NCBI GenBank assembly: GCA_014084085.1
Contig: NPFB01000056.1
Location: 256,355-320,354 of the forward strand
Source of the DNA: Hondaea fermentalgiana
Lineage: Eukaryota > Sar > Bigyra > Thraustochytrida > Thraustochytriidae
Reading direction: 5' to 3'
DNA: 64,000 nt
In this document: in pieces, positions 51,286-62,400 of the stretch
Position numbering within the stretch: the first letter of the stretch is position 1
Layout of the letters: the number at the start of each line of letters is the position of its first letter
Notes under the pieces: generated by a model
The model's database searches: none
Seen by the model: only the letters and a program-made list of their open reading frames with translations
Told to the model about the DNA's origin: nothing
Program-made: the position numbers and the translations under genes

Positions 51286-51574
51286 TCTCTAAAAGAGAAA
51301 AAGCCTTCCCAGTCGTCCCTTTCACGGACAAAACAAAATAAATGAATAGAAGAAGGTTGTCTGCCAGGAAAGATCTCCCGCAAATTTCGGCCGGCCGTAG
51401 CGCCTGTCCTCGCGAGACTTATATAAAATGCAAGTCAAGATTAGTCATCCCTTCACCATATAGAAATGATACAGTACGACTCCGTCTATCAGACAGTCAG
51501 ACAGTCAGAAAAAAACAAAACAAAAAAACAAAACAAAACGAAAAGATAGAAAAGAAAGGAACAACAGATCATAA
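51286..51574. other. Convergent spacer between the fusion gene and the USP5-like gene
   Basis: This 289-bp spacer between two 3' ends includes a CAGACAGT direct repeat and an A-rich AAAACAAAAC run at about 51510-51545. No gene is visible. Confidence 0.6.
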
Positions 51575-54229
51575 CTAAGACGATATGCGTTCAAAGACGT
51601 ACAAAAGACCGTACTCGAAGGGCGGGTTCTTGGACTTGGCCACCTTTCGGTCATTAAAAATGACCCAGTCATCCTTGGCGTCGTCCTCGAGATCCGTCGA
51701 AAGATTGCAGTGGGCCAAGTAGTGGCCACCATGGGGCGTTTTGCCAATGTGCGAGATAAAACCGCGCAAAACGTAGTGACCCTCTCTGGCATCGTTTTCG
51801 GAAAGGATTTCCGCTTCCTGCGCAGCTGCTGATTTCTCGCCAGCGCTGCCACCGCCACCGCCAGCCTTGTCGGCCGCCACCAAGTCGCTTAGCTCGGCAG
51901 CGTGACTGAATAACCAATCCGCGGCGCGCTCCATGTTGCCGCCACACTCCTTGAGAGCAAGCTTGACGCCATCTTCTTCAAATCCCATGCTTGTGAGCAT
52001 AGCAACCGATTCGGCATCGGCGGAGTCCCCTGCGTCGGGTGCAGACGTGGTGCTGGGCGGGTCATTAAAGTCCGCATCGCCCATGTGTTCCAAAACCCAC
52101 TGCATCGCGGCTTCTGCAGAATTATTGCCGGTGGCCAAGAGAGCGCGCTTGCACCCGTTCTCATTGAATCCCATTGCCGTCAGCTGCTGCAACAGTGCCT
52201 CGTCTGGCGTTGCAGCCGCGGGAGGCCCCGTGGTTTGATCCGGCGCAAGGTCCGGGAGTTCTTCCTCCCCAGACTGCAGGCCTTGGCCCCGAAACGCCGA
52301 AAAATCGAGATCTCGCGGCACCGGCACACGCGCATCAATCTTCTTTGGAACCCAATCGTCACCAAGAACATAGCGTTTGAGCTGCACTGCCAGGTATTGA
52401 GGAAAGCTGCTCATCGAAGGGATCTGCACGGCTTTACCGCGCTGGCCCGTTGCTGGCGAAAGGTAATCATCCACTTCTACGGCTGCCGAGTCGCCCAGAG
52501 AGGCGGCAAGACACGCCTCGAATGACACCAGCGGCGGAGGTGCCTCTTCTGTTTCTGCAGACTTCGCGCCCGCTGCGGCCTTGGCATCGTCATCCGAGGC
52601 GGCGGTCGCCGCTGCCGCCGCTGCCTCTGCAGAGGGTGGCGCTGGCACGCTGAGCATCAGAACATTGCTCACATTGTTCTGGTACTTGACCTTGCCCGAC
52701 TGCTGGCACTCCAGGCGCTCCTCGACCAAAAACGAGAAGAGTCGAGACGGGTCGCGCAGGCCCGCATCAAAGTACGAGGCCGTGTTTGCGCGCTCCATGC
52801 GCGAAATGCGGTCCAGCACAAACTGAAAGTACTCTCGCGAGTCCTGCTGCTCACGCGTGCCAAAGTCAGGATGCCCATGGCCAAGACAGTCCTTGAGCAT
52901 TTTCGGAGCCACGGCCACCACGTTGTCATCCTCTAGCGCCTCAATACCATTGCCCGAAGGGTCCGAAAGCGCCGCGGCGAGCTTGACGAGCTGCGTCTCA
53001 AGATCAGTCTGTGGCTCGTCCGGCGCGCGCTTAAAGCATTCCATCCGAAGACGCTCCTTTTCCCGGTTGCGATCCCTCAAGCTTCGTCGATCTCCAGCTT
53101 GACTAGCTTCACTGTAAAAGAATCTTTCGCGAAAGGCGGAGAGTGAAAAGAGGACCTGGTACACCGAGTTCGCATAGCACGAGTTGCCGAGGTTGTAAAG
53201 GCCCACGCGCCCCGGACCGTAGCAGTCGACGAGCTGCTCGTCACCCTCCAGGACCGCAGAGAGCGTGATCGACTTGTTCAGATCAATCTCCATTTCCATC
53301 ATGGACTTTTCTGTCTTCTCCAAGTCCATAATGTTGATCCCAAAGTGTCGCAAATGCTTTCCCAGGTAAGGATCCTCCACCATTCCGTCCTCCGACGGGT
53401 CGTAGGAATACACGTCAGCTTTGCCATCTGCCGTGATGGTTCCGAGCTTTACAGCCAAGGGATATTTGCGCCCGGTCGCCTCGAAGTGCTTGAGCGCCGC
53501 GCCGGTGCCCCCGGATCCGTCCCAGTTGCGACGGCCAGAGCCAATGTATCCGGTGCTCAGGTTCAACCACAAGTTCTCCGTAAGACCGCTATCCTCGCAG
53601 CGCCAGGTCTTCGGGTCTGGCGAGATACGCACGCCATTGTCGAGCTGCTCGAGGTTTTCGGCAAATTTGCTCACCGGTCGCTTCTCCTCGCTTGCGTCCC
53701 AGGCTTCAAACTCACGCTGCGAAGAAGCATCTTCCATGGCAATAATGGCGTCCGCCGCCTCCAACAGGGACGCCGGCAAAAGTTTTGAAGCAGATTCGCT
53801 CGGGTACCCCAGGACTGCATCCAGGTCCGGGTAGACGGCAAAGCCGTACTCCTTGACGAGCGTGCCCTTGCCGCCAATCACGTCAGCTGGAGAAAAACCG
53901 CCCTCCACGCCAATGGCAAGCTTGGTGGGTTCTTCGTCCTTCTTTTCCGATGTCATCTCAGTGTCCTCCTGCTCCTCCTTCTCGCGGTACCACTTCATGT
54001 ACATGTACAGCTTGGATCCTGTGCGCTCATGGTCGACGCCCACAAAGAGCGAAGAGTACGCCTGCAAGGTTTTCATGTTTAGAAAGATTCCGTCGTCGGC
54101 CATCTCGGGCGTGATGAATGAAAAGCCGCACTCATCCTTCCACACGCGTGCGCCGCTGCCCGAAGGCGCCCGCGCCTCGCTCGCCACGGCGGCGATGCGC
54201 TCGGCCAGAACTTCGTCTTTTACCACCAT
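51575..54229 (-). CDS. Ubiquitin carboxyl-terminal hydrolase, USP5/isopeptidase T type
   Basis: The protein cleaves ubiquitin chains, in particular unanchored polyubiquitin in the known USP5 family. I chose the ATG at 54229 (884 residues; human USP5 is 858) because homology-like sequence begins there. The frame continues to an ATG at 54415 through an Arg/Lys-rich stretch and then to a TTG. Domains in order: an N-terminal cryptic zinc-finger-like region; ZnF-UBP (WRCEDSGLTENLWLNLSTG, GSGRRNWDGSGGTG, ALKHFEATGRKYP) at about residues 205-275; USP Cys box GLYNLGNSCYANSVYQVLF with C351; an Ala/Asp-rich insert; two UBA domains (LLQQLTAMGFNENGCKRAL and MLTSMGFEEDGVKLAL); and a His box (HGGHYLAHC, H836) followed by WVIFNDRKV. 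All catalytic elements appear intact. It is probably cytosolic and nuclear. Confidence 0.95.
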   Translation of the reverse strand: MVVKDEVLAERIAAVASEARAPSGSGARVWKDECGFSFITPEMADDGIFLNMKTLQAYSSLFVGVDHERTGSKLYMYMKWYREKEEQEDTEMTSEKKDEEPTKLAIGVEGGFSPADVIGGKGTLVKEYGFAVYPDLDAVLGYPSESASKLLPASLLEAADAIIAMEDASSQREFEAWDASEEKRPVSKFAENLEQLDNGVRISPDPKTWRCEDSGLTENLWLNLSTGYIGSGRRNWDGSGGTGAALKHFEATGRKYPLAVKLGTITADGKADVYSYDPSEDGMVEDPYLGKHLRHFGINIMDLEKTEKSMMEMEIDLNKSITLSAVLEGDEQLVDCYGPGRVGLYNLGNSCYANSVYQVLFSLSAFRERFFYSEASQAGDRRSLRDRNREKERLRMECFKRAPDEPQTDLETQLVKLAAALSDPSGNGIEALEDDNVVAVAPKMLKDCLGHGHPDFGTREQQDSREYFQFVLDRISRMERANTASYFDAGLRDPSRLFSFLVEERLECQQSGKVKYQNNVSNVLMLSVPAPPSAEAAAAAATAASDDDAKAAAGAKSAETEEAPPPLVSFEACLAASLGDSAAVEVDDYLSPATGQRGKAVQIPSMSSFPQYLAVQLKRYVLGDDWVPKKIDARVPVPRDLDFSAFRGQGLQSGEEELPDLAPDQTTGPPAAATPDEALLQQLTAMGFNENGCKRALLATGNNSAEAAMQWVLEHMGDADFNDPPSTTSAPDAGDSADAESVAMLTSMGFEEDGVKLALKECGGNMERAADWLFSHAAELSDLVAADKAGGGGGSAGEKSAAAQEAEILSENDAREGHYVLRGFISHIGKTPHGGHYLAHCNLSTDLEDDAKDDWVIFNDRKVAKSKNPPFEYGLLYVFERISS

Positions 54230-54606
54230 CCTTTTCCTGCACACGCGTCCGCGCCGCTCGTACGCACTCTGCCTCTTGCCTCTGTCTCGCCCCTTGCCCG
54301 TCGCCAGGACGCCGTCCGTCCAGTGCCTGTCGTGAGGACTCCTTCGCGCGCGCGTTCCTCTCGCGAACCTTCGTCGTTGTTTGTTTGTTTCTTTGGTCGT
54401 GTCTCTCTCTTGCATCTTTCCATCTTGCAATCATTCTCCGACTCACAACGCCTGGCTGCGGAAAAGCAGCCAGATGCAGGATTGAAGATCATTCATCGCA
54501 ACAACAAGCTCATTAGTTTTGCTTTCAATGTCAACGTCGAGAAGATAAAACTGACATGAGCCAGACGCGACTCGAGAGGGAAAACGATATAAAGCCTTGC
54601 TGCCTT
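54230..54606. other. Spacer between the USP5-like and aldo/keto reductase genes
   Basis: This 377-bp stretch lies upstream of the USP5-like gene and downstream of the reductase gene, both on the minus strand. The 54230-54415 part is open in the USP5 frame and could be a longer N-terminus. The rest is AT-richer and shows nothing recognisable. Confidence 0.5.
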
Positions 54607-56316
54607 CTACGAGACCGAATCAAAAACTTGTTCAAAGGCAGAGTCCTCCGCGACAGCCGAGACCAAGCTAATAGCAGCCCGCTGACAATCGAGCACGTGC
54701 GCAATTTGTGTAGCTCCGGGAACGTGTACCAAACAAGGCCATTTCTGCGCAGAACAAGCAAGCCAAAGCGCAAAGGGACTCATGTCTTCTCGTGCGGCAA
54801 GCGGAAAACGTTGCTCTAAACCCTTGAACCCAGATGGATCTTTCCGAAAGGCGGTGCCTCCAAAGGTTTTGATGGCAATAAAAGCAATGCCGTGGTCCTG
54901 ACAGTACTGCAACGTACCTCCAAATTTGCCTGATGCCCGTGCACTACGCATGTCCCAAGCTGAAAGCTCGTTTTGGACAGAAGCGACCGGAATGCCTGCG
55001 CCGAGCACAGCTTCGAGCTGAGCGAGTGTGACGTTACACAAACCGAGCCGATCTACTAGGCCCCGATCGACACACGAGTGCGCTGCGCGCATAATGCGGA
55101 TCAGATCTTCTTCATGACGCGGGCAGTGATGCAGCTGCCACAAATCGATTGGTCGATCCCCACCTAGGGCGCGGTAGCTTGCCTCGATCCGGCTCACAAC
55201 ATTTTCAGAGCTCAGCTTTAGCGGCATGATCCATGATCGAGAACTCGTATCCCCCACTCTTCGATCCATTCCACCTTTGGTAGCAATTAAAATAGGCGAG
55301 TTCCCGTTCTTTACATCCCCATCTTTCTCGCTCTCAAAACGAGATCTTGCCTGGCTCAAAAGATGTTCCATGTAGTGCAAGTCGGCCCCATCTCGACCAT
55401 ATGTGTCCGCTGTGTCGAAAAAACGTACTCCATGACGCATCACAGCCAGCAAGAATTCCATCGTATCTTCCCGCGAAAGCCGTGGCCGCGGATAGTCAAC
55501 ACCAAGCGCAAGCGTCCCAAGCCCGATCCGGTTCCGGAGCAAGGACAAAATTGGCATTACAGGACCAGTGTCTTGTTTGCGCCTCTTTGCTTGCGTGATT
55601 TCTCTCTTTGCATCCATCCGTGCCCGCGTCGCATCGTCGGCACGAACCGCGACGGCTTCGAACATGGAGAGATAGGCACCTTCCAAAGTAGCTTCGGCTC
55701 CATTCGACGCATAATCTGCGCCACAAAAGCCAGGCTTGTCCTGATTCACGACGGGCCCGCGCACGCATACAACGAAGTGGGCGCCCGTTTTTTTGCGCAG
55801 CGAGTCGCTTGCAGGTACATCTACAACACGAAGTTCGCCGATGCGTAGAATTCCGTCATCGTCTCCATACTGCGTCTGCACAAGATGTCCAAGGCCAGCA
55901 CGATGCATTTGCACATTTTCGTGGTTCTCGCCTGGTCTTCGCCAGCGCTCCCCGGTACCTACGCCAAGCGCAAAGGCGCCTTGAACCTGGGCAAGAGTTC
56001 CAAACTTTGCACCAAGATCTTCAGGAGCGATGCCCTCTGCGGCAGCCTGGCGCTTCAATTTGGCCACAAGGGGGCTCAAGACTGGCGCAACCATAATGAA
56101 CTTCACCTGCGCTACCGTCCCGGTGTCTGCGCGCTCCCTTGCCGCTGCGCGTGCTTCGCGGAAACTTCGAGCTGCGCGCACGATCGCTGCCATGGCGCGG
56201 TCCTCGTCAACTTTTGACTCGCCCGTCGACACGGACGCAAAGAACACTTTGTACACCTCGATGCAAGACTCATCGACACTCGCAGCGTCAGTCTCTGGCC
56301 GCGCGCGCTTGGACAT
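54607..56316 (-). CDS. Aldo/keto reductase with macro-like N-terminal domain
   Basis: The 569-residue protein starts at an ATG (56314-56316). Residues from about 255 to the end form an aldo/keto reductase barrel: GLGTLALGVDYP, FFDTADTYGRDG (D301, Y306), the lysine in ILIATKGG, and a histidine in LWQLHHCPRHE. These correspond to the Asp-Tyr-Lys-His tetrad of the family. C-terminal VPGATQIAHV resembles the usual NADPH-binding loop. Residues 1-235 are not part of that fold. They contain VKFIMVAPVLSPLV, QGAFALGVGTGE, and HFVVCVRGPVVNQDKPGFC followed by ADY, which recalls the macro-domain pattern seen in some aprataxin-type proteins. That assignment is tentative. NADPH-dependent carbonyl reduction or oxidation is inferred; the substrate is unknown. 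The fusion is unusual. Confidence 0.8.
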   Translation of the reverse strand: MSKRARPETDAASVDESCIEVYKVFFASVSTGESKVDEDRAMAAIVRAARSFREARAAARERADTGTVAQVKFIMVAPVLSPLVAKLKRQAAAEGIAPEDLGAKFGTLAQVQGAFALGVGTGERWRRPGENHENVQMHRAGLGHLVQTQYGDDDGILRIGELRVVDVPASDSLRKKTGAHFVVCVRGPVVNQDKPGFCGADYASNGAEATLEGAYLSMFEAVAVRADDATRARMDAKREITQAKRRKQDTGPVMPILSLLRNRIGLGTLALGVDYPRPRLSREDTMEFLLAVMRHGVRFFDTADTYGRDGADLHYMEHLLSQARSRFESEKDGDVKNGNSPILIATKGGMDRRVGDTSSRSWIMPLKLSSENVVSRIEASYRALGGDRPIDLWQLHHCPRHEEDLIRIMRAAHSCVDRGLVDRLGLCNVTLAQLEAVLGAGIPVASVQNELSAWDMRSARASGKFGGTLQYCQDHGIAFIAIKTFGGTAFRKDPSGFKGLEQRFPLAAREDMSPFALWLACSAQKWPCLVHVPGATQIAHVLDCQRAAISLVSAVAEDSAFEQVFDSVS

Positions 56317-56480
56317 TCTCTTCTTCTACTTCTTCTTCTTCTTCTCCTTCGGTCACCCCGTTGTTCCATCATTGTAAAACTTGCCGTGGGATGAGAGAGA
56401 CTTGGTGATCCCATGAATGAATCGAAATGAATGAAAAAAGAAAGGGGACATAAAACATCAGTGGCAGGATTTACAACGCG
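56317..56480. other. Short spacer between the reductase and ABCA genes
   Basis: Only 164 bp separate two minus-strand genes, with a TTC-rich run at 56322-56349 just upstream of the reductase ATG. The reductase promoter must be compact or overlap the ABCA 3' end. Confidence 0.55.
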
Positions 56481-59400
56481 TTAGCGAAAGGGATATGAGG
56501 GCGGGGCGCTCGCTTTCTGGACTGGAGTGACGCCCGACGCGTGAAATCCTCGATGGCGCAAGAGCTTGACGACAAGCTCGTGCGCGTTCTCGTTGAGGTA
56601 CCCGATTTCTTCGAGATGGGCCTCATCAAGACCAGCAATATTCATGAAGACGTCGTGAAGCGTGGCCTGGTTCAGGAGAAAATTCGCAATGTGTCCTTCC
56701 GTACGTGCCTTCTCACTAAAGAGCTCCGCAAAGGCGTGCGTCAAGTCGAAGCCGTCGCGCGGAAAGTAGATGCGCATCACGTCGTTAAGACAGTTGCCCA
56801 GGACCGCCTGCTCGTAAACGTGCTTTTTCACAAAGTCCAGTGCCTCCTGGCGGTGACCGGGCATGACCTTCAAAATAAGAACATAGCCATTGCCAAAACG
56901 GTCCTTCAAACCCTGGGGCGTGTCGACAGCCCGAATTTGGCCCTTGGTGATTATGCAGACGCGATCACACAGCTCATCGGCCTCCTCCATGGAGTGAGTC
57001 GTGATCACAATAGCACACTTGTAGCTTTCGCGAAAGTATTGAATACATTCCCAAACCTTGCGACGCGTGGACGGGTCGAGCTGGGTCGTTGGCTCGTCGA
57101 GAATAACCACTCGCGGGCTCCCGAGCATGGCGAGCGCAATTGACAGTCGGCGTTGCATGCCGCCGCTCATGGCGCTTACCTTGCGATCCATAAATTCCGA
57201 AAGGTCGAGACGCGACGCAACCTCCTCAATCAGGCTGACGCGCTCTTGTTGCGTTACCATGGCCCCTCGCAAATGAAGCACGAGCTCAAGGTGTTGACGC
57301 GCCGTAAGTCCCGTCCAAAGGCAATCTCGTTGACCAACGTAACCAAGGTGAGGTAGAATGCGCGTCATTTGCGTCTCCACGTCCAAGCCCATCACATACG
57401 CCTTGCCAAATGTTGCAGACAAGGTTCCATTCAAGATACGACAAAGTGTAGACTTGGCTGAACCGTTGGGACCGAGAAAACCAACAACTTCACCAGGCCG
57501 AACCGCGAGGTAGGCGTCCGTAAGAGCTTCCACCCTACCCCGTCGCGTAAAGTACGTCTTGGAAAGCTTTGCGAGGGCAATGGGATCGCGTTCACTGCGA
57601 CTCAGGCCATCGAAAGCCGCGACAAGAGACTCTACCCGCTCGCGCTCTGCACGCACGCACGACCGCGTTCGCCCGGGCCCGCGCCAACTCGAGTTCGCAT
57701 CATCGAGGTTGTCATCGGAATAGCGGTGCTCCGAGATGGGCGCCGAGCGATGACGGGGGTTAATGCGCCCACACAAACGATGCCACATTCCATAGCATCC
57801 ATGTTCTAGAACCATGAGAGCTTCCGGAGGAAACGTTCGCAGCCAGTAGGCAAAGAGACCAATGAGAATCATCACGAGCGAGCCCGCCCAAAACACACCG
57901 AGGTCTTTGCGGAAAAACACCGCATTGTCACTTGAGCACGTTTGCGAGAACGCGAGCGCTGAAGATCCTACGAAGTCAGTCGAGGCATTCAGCACCTCTG
58001 TGCGCGTTCCTCCGCGGAAAAAGTTGAACATTGAACTCGAGAACCCAATCGAGAAAATCAGATTGAGCGCTCGCAAAGAGTCGCCCGAAGCATCTGGCGC
58101 CGCCTTGTCCTGCTGAGGATTCAGGTGTCGCTGAGCACATGTTGCCCCCGCTAAATTCTCAAATGAGATATCGAGACCAACGTAGTTTCGAACGGTGCAA
58201 GTGTTTGCGTCGGGAAGAAACATTGAATCTTTCAGATGGCGGAGCGTGAGAATGGGGGGCAAGACGCCCCACAAAATGAGCAAAATGCCCCCAAAAAAGG
58301 CCGCCATGCGGTGGTGCCGAAAGAGCGAGCTGATGATGAGCGACAGGCCAGAGAGACCAAGCGCGAGCGAGACAGATACCGCTAGCAACATAAACCATGA
58401 ACCGGGCTCGTTGACGATGCGCCCATACCACCAAAACACCCCATCGTGAGTGCCATCCGTGACGAGAGTCGTAATCTCCTCCAAGATGGCGAGCTCGCGC
58501 TCCACCCAAACCCCGTCCGTCTCATTGCTGACGACGACGCATCGGCAGGCGGAAACGTTATCCAGATTGCAAAGATAAAGCAGCTCCTCGTCGTGAACGC
58601 CAGTGCCAATGGTGACCGCCATGAAAATGCTCATTGCAATAATGAAGATGATGAAGAGGACCACAAAGAGAAATAACAGCTCCGACGCGGCCATGGTTGT
58701 AAAGGTGCAGCGATGCAGCTTGAAAATCTGCAGATAGCCGCTGTTGATCTCAAAAACGCCGTACGGAATGAGAAGGATCGCCACAAAAGACAAAAGCAAC
58801 GAGAGCGCGAGCACGTCCGTCCTCAATTCCGAATTCGTCGACTCGACGAGGGTGATGGAAACGAGCAGAACGACTGCAACGAACCACTTGGCGACCACTT
58901 CCCATGAAAATATGCGTACCCGAAAGTTCTTGAACGTGATGGCTCCAACTTGCTCGAGCCAGAGCCAGATGCCGTATGCGCGAACCTCGAGACCCTGCAG
59001 CTGTAGATCCGCTGCAGCAGGAAGCGTGCGCAGCTGTACAACGCTCTGTAGCGGCGGCGCAGACCCCGCCGAGGGCGGCACAACATCCTTGCTCGAGAGC
59101 GCAGACGGCCTTCGCGACGACTCGGGTGCCGACATGGTTGATTGCGAACGCGGTTCGGAAGCGAAAATAATGCTCATATTCTCCGAATGCGTCTTTCGCG
59201 CAAGTTGACGCACGGGCCTGTCCACCGCTGCGGGTCGATCAAAACTTTTCGCGGGAGGAGCACCATCCGTCGCTGAGACAGCGGCCTTTTCGTACGTCGC
59301 GATCTCCTTTCCCCTTAGCTTTTCGTTGGACTCTTGTGTGTGGTTACCCTGTTTCTGGGACACCGTGTCAATTCGCGTACTTAATCGGCCCGAGAGCGTG

Positions 59401-62400
59401 CTTGAGTCCGAGCTGCGGAGGGGCCCCCGTCCGAGGTGGCGATTAGAGTCCTCCACGATGGAGAGAAAAACTTCCTCAAAAGTCGTATTGCTAATGCCGT
59501 ATTCTCGAATGCGCGACTCTGGCGATTGGACCCACGTGATCAAAGCCGCCAATCCCTCAACGAGCTGTTTCTGAGGGTCTTTCATCGCCTCGTCACGCGC
59601 TGATTCGATCATGGGCGATGCGGTGTCCACCTCGTCTTTGGAGAAGGCTCGGGCGTCGCGGAAACTTGCAGAATTCGGCGCTCCGCTTCCTCGAGACCAG
59701 CTTCGATCACCTTGCTCGGTGTCCGTGACTGAACGCAGGGAGCCATCTGTCGCCCCGACAGTGGCTTCATGCAGGTGCTCCTCGCCAACTTCATCGTCGT
59801 CTTCGATGATTGTGTCCGTGTCGCTGTCTCTGGCACTCTCATCGTGAGTCTGAACGCGAGCATCGCGCCGTAAGGCATCGCTTGCTGCCGAATTAACCCC
59901 CTCTGTCAGGCGAATTGAGATATCGTGCCCCTTTCCAGCCTTGGGATCTTCATCGTTTGAGGATTCATTGAGGTCTTCGTCCATATCTGTGATTTCGTCT
60001 TGCCCGGGCTGTGATCGAAAGGTGGTTGAATCGCCAGAACTGTGCGGCGCAAGCTCTGTTGACCGCCGCCGAATGCACACCGTGAGGTAACCAGACGAGA
60101 CTGTGCGCACCTCGATGCAATGATGTTGGAAAAGCGGAGCAAAGTCCTGGTCGAGACGGTTCACGACAAAGTCGACGTCTTCGGGCCGTACGTACAGTGC
60201 CAATTGAGCGATGGACCCGTAACGAAGCTTGAGATCAAGAGGGGGACCAGACGCTACAACCCGACCACGCTCCAGGACGACCACCTCGTCAGCCAGCGAA
60301 TCGGCTTCAGCCATGCTATGCGTTGTGAGAACCACAAGGCTTTGCTTTTTCATGGTCTCAATGTGTCGCCAAACGTAACGTTGGTTGATTGGGTCCATGC
60401 CCGTCGTAGGTTCATCGAGGAGAACCAGGGCTGGTGTACCAATCGTAGCCAGACCCACAGACACGCGGCGGCAAGCACCACCGGAAAGTGCCCCGACCTT
60501 GTAATTACGTAGATTGTGCAGATTGAGTGAATGCAACCAGCGGTCAACAATCTCTGGAATAAGGTCCGAAGGGACCATCCTTAACCTCGCCCACAAAGCA
60601 AAGTGTTCTGTAGGGGTGAACTCTCTATACAGTCGATCTTCTTGCACACAGATCCCGAGTCTGACGGACGTTACAGGCATGCCATTGCAGCTTATATGGC
60701 CCGAGTCCTGCACGAGATAAGTACAAAGGATTTGAATTAATGTGCTCTTGCCCGCGCCGTTTTTCCCTAAAATAGTGAGAAGACGACCTTGCTGCACTCG
60801 AATAGAAACAGAGTCGAGCGCTTTTACCTTTCTTGACCCTTTGCCAAAGCTCAAGGAGACATTTTCAATCACCAAGCCCTTGTCACATTCGCCACCGCCA
60901 TTGAGAGGGCAGTCAACACTTGCAAACTCATGCCCATGCTGCTGCTCGTCTTCTGGCGCAGGCGCATTCTCATCCGGTCTTGGTTCTGTGTCCTTTTCCA
61001 CCACAATCTCAGGTTTCGAGCGCTGCGACCCGGTCGATGTACTGGACGCTTCGTTTTTCGCTTTGAGCACTCGTTTGTTTGTGTGTGCGAGCTTGGCCCG
61101 TCGGAAAACGCGATGGCCGCGGAGGTACATGATGCCGAGCACAATGATGAGGTAGACGAAGGCGAGAAGGGTCAAAAACCCAATGCTCTGGCCAAATGAT
61201 GGCGCATCGTGGCCAACGACGCCGTACTCGCCAACGTGCGCCGGTTCGTCGAGAGAGCACTGCCGCGCTGACGAATATGTGCCGGACTCGACTTTGACGT
61301 ACATTGGATCCACATCGAGACCCAGCGCTTTTTGGATGAGCACTGGCGTTGAATCATAAAATGTGGAACCAGCGTTGTAGGCTGTACCGCCGTTGAGCAG
61401 CACGGCGCCGACGATTTGTGCCCAGATCTGCGCAAAGTGAAAGCTCGGAATAAAAAAGAGTGCTGCGAGCTGGATCGAAGCCCGCGGGTCCCCGGCTGTG
61501 TCCCAGACGCTATCCTGCGCCGATGCCAGGTACCAGCAGCCCGTGTGTTCGCTGCCGTCGTACATGATAAGCGTCGAGTTACACGTTTGATCCTTTCCGC
61601 ACGTGTAGCTGTCCCCCTCGATATGCGACTCGCAGGCAATGTAGGTCGTATTTTCGGGCTGGAAATAAGACGGCCCGACGCGTTCCCCAAAGAGAGGAGA
61701 CAAGGTCACGACGACGTTGATGCCTACGAGTAAGAGGTAAACGAGGATGAGATAGTCTGAACGACGCGAGAAGCCGGCAATGACGAGGACCGCAAAATGG
61801 ATACTGAGCATGATTGCTCCAGCTCCAAAAAAGAGTGTGGCAAAGATGGTGCCAAAGCTGACATGCTCGAAAATCACATCTGGGAGCGCCTTGGCCAGGC
61901 CCGCGGATACGAGAGCGATGGCAAGATCGAGGACCGTGAACAAGGTCCACCACGAAAGCCAAAATGCCCAGTACCCGCGTTTGCTGCTGAGAAGGGCAAT
62001 TAAAAGACCAGACTTGGACTCATCCTGTACAAAGACGGTGGAGAGGATGCCGGTGATAATGGGTCCAGCGGCCAGAGTCAACGACACAAAGGGGTTGAAG
62101 TCGTAGTCGAAGTCCACGTCGAGAGGCTTGCCGCAGGAATCGTACGAGTAGCTTGTGATGCCCCCTGAGGTGTCTACGTAGAATTCGTTGACCGCGTAGG
62201 TGATGAGGACCATGACCGGAGTGATGAGGCAATAAAAGCAGGCGATGAAGGGCCTTCTCACAAAGACACGCACGCATTTCATAAGCAGCGCAAGGTAGAT
62301 GCCCACGCTCCCGCCGCAGGGAATCACGGAGAACGCCGTGCATCTGCCGCGAGCGCTGCCGCGCCCTGGCGCCTCCGCCTCCGCCTCCGACGCGCGAGGC

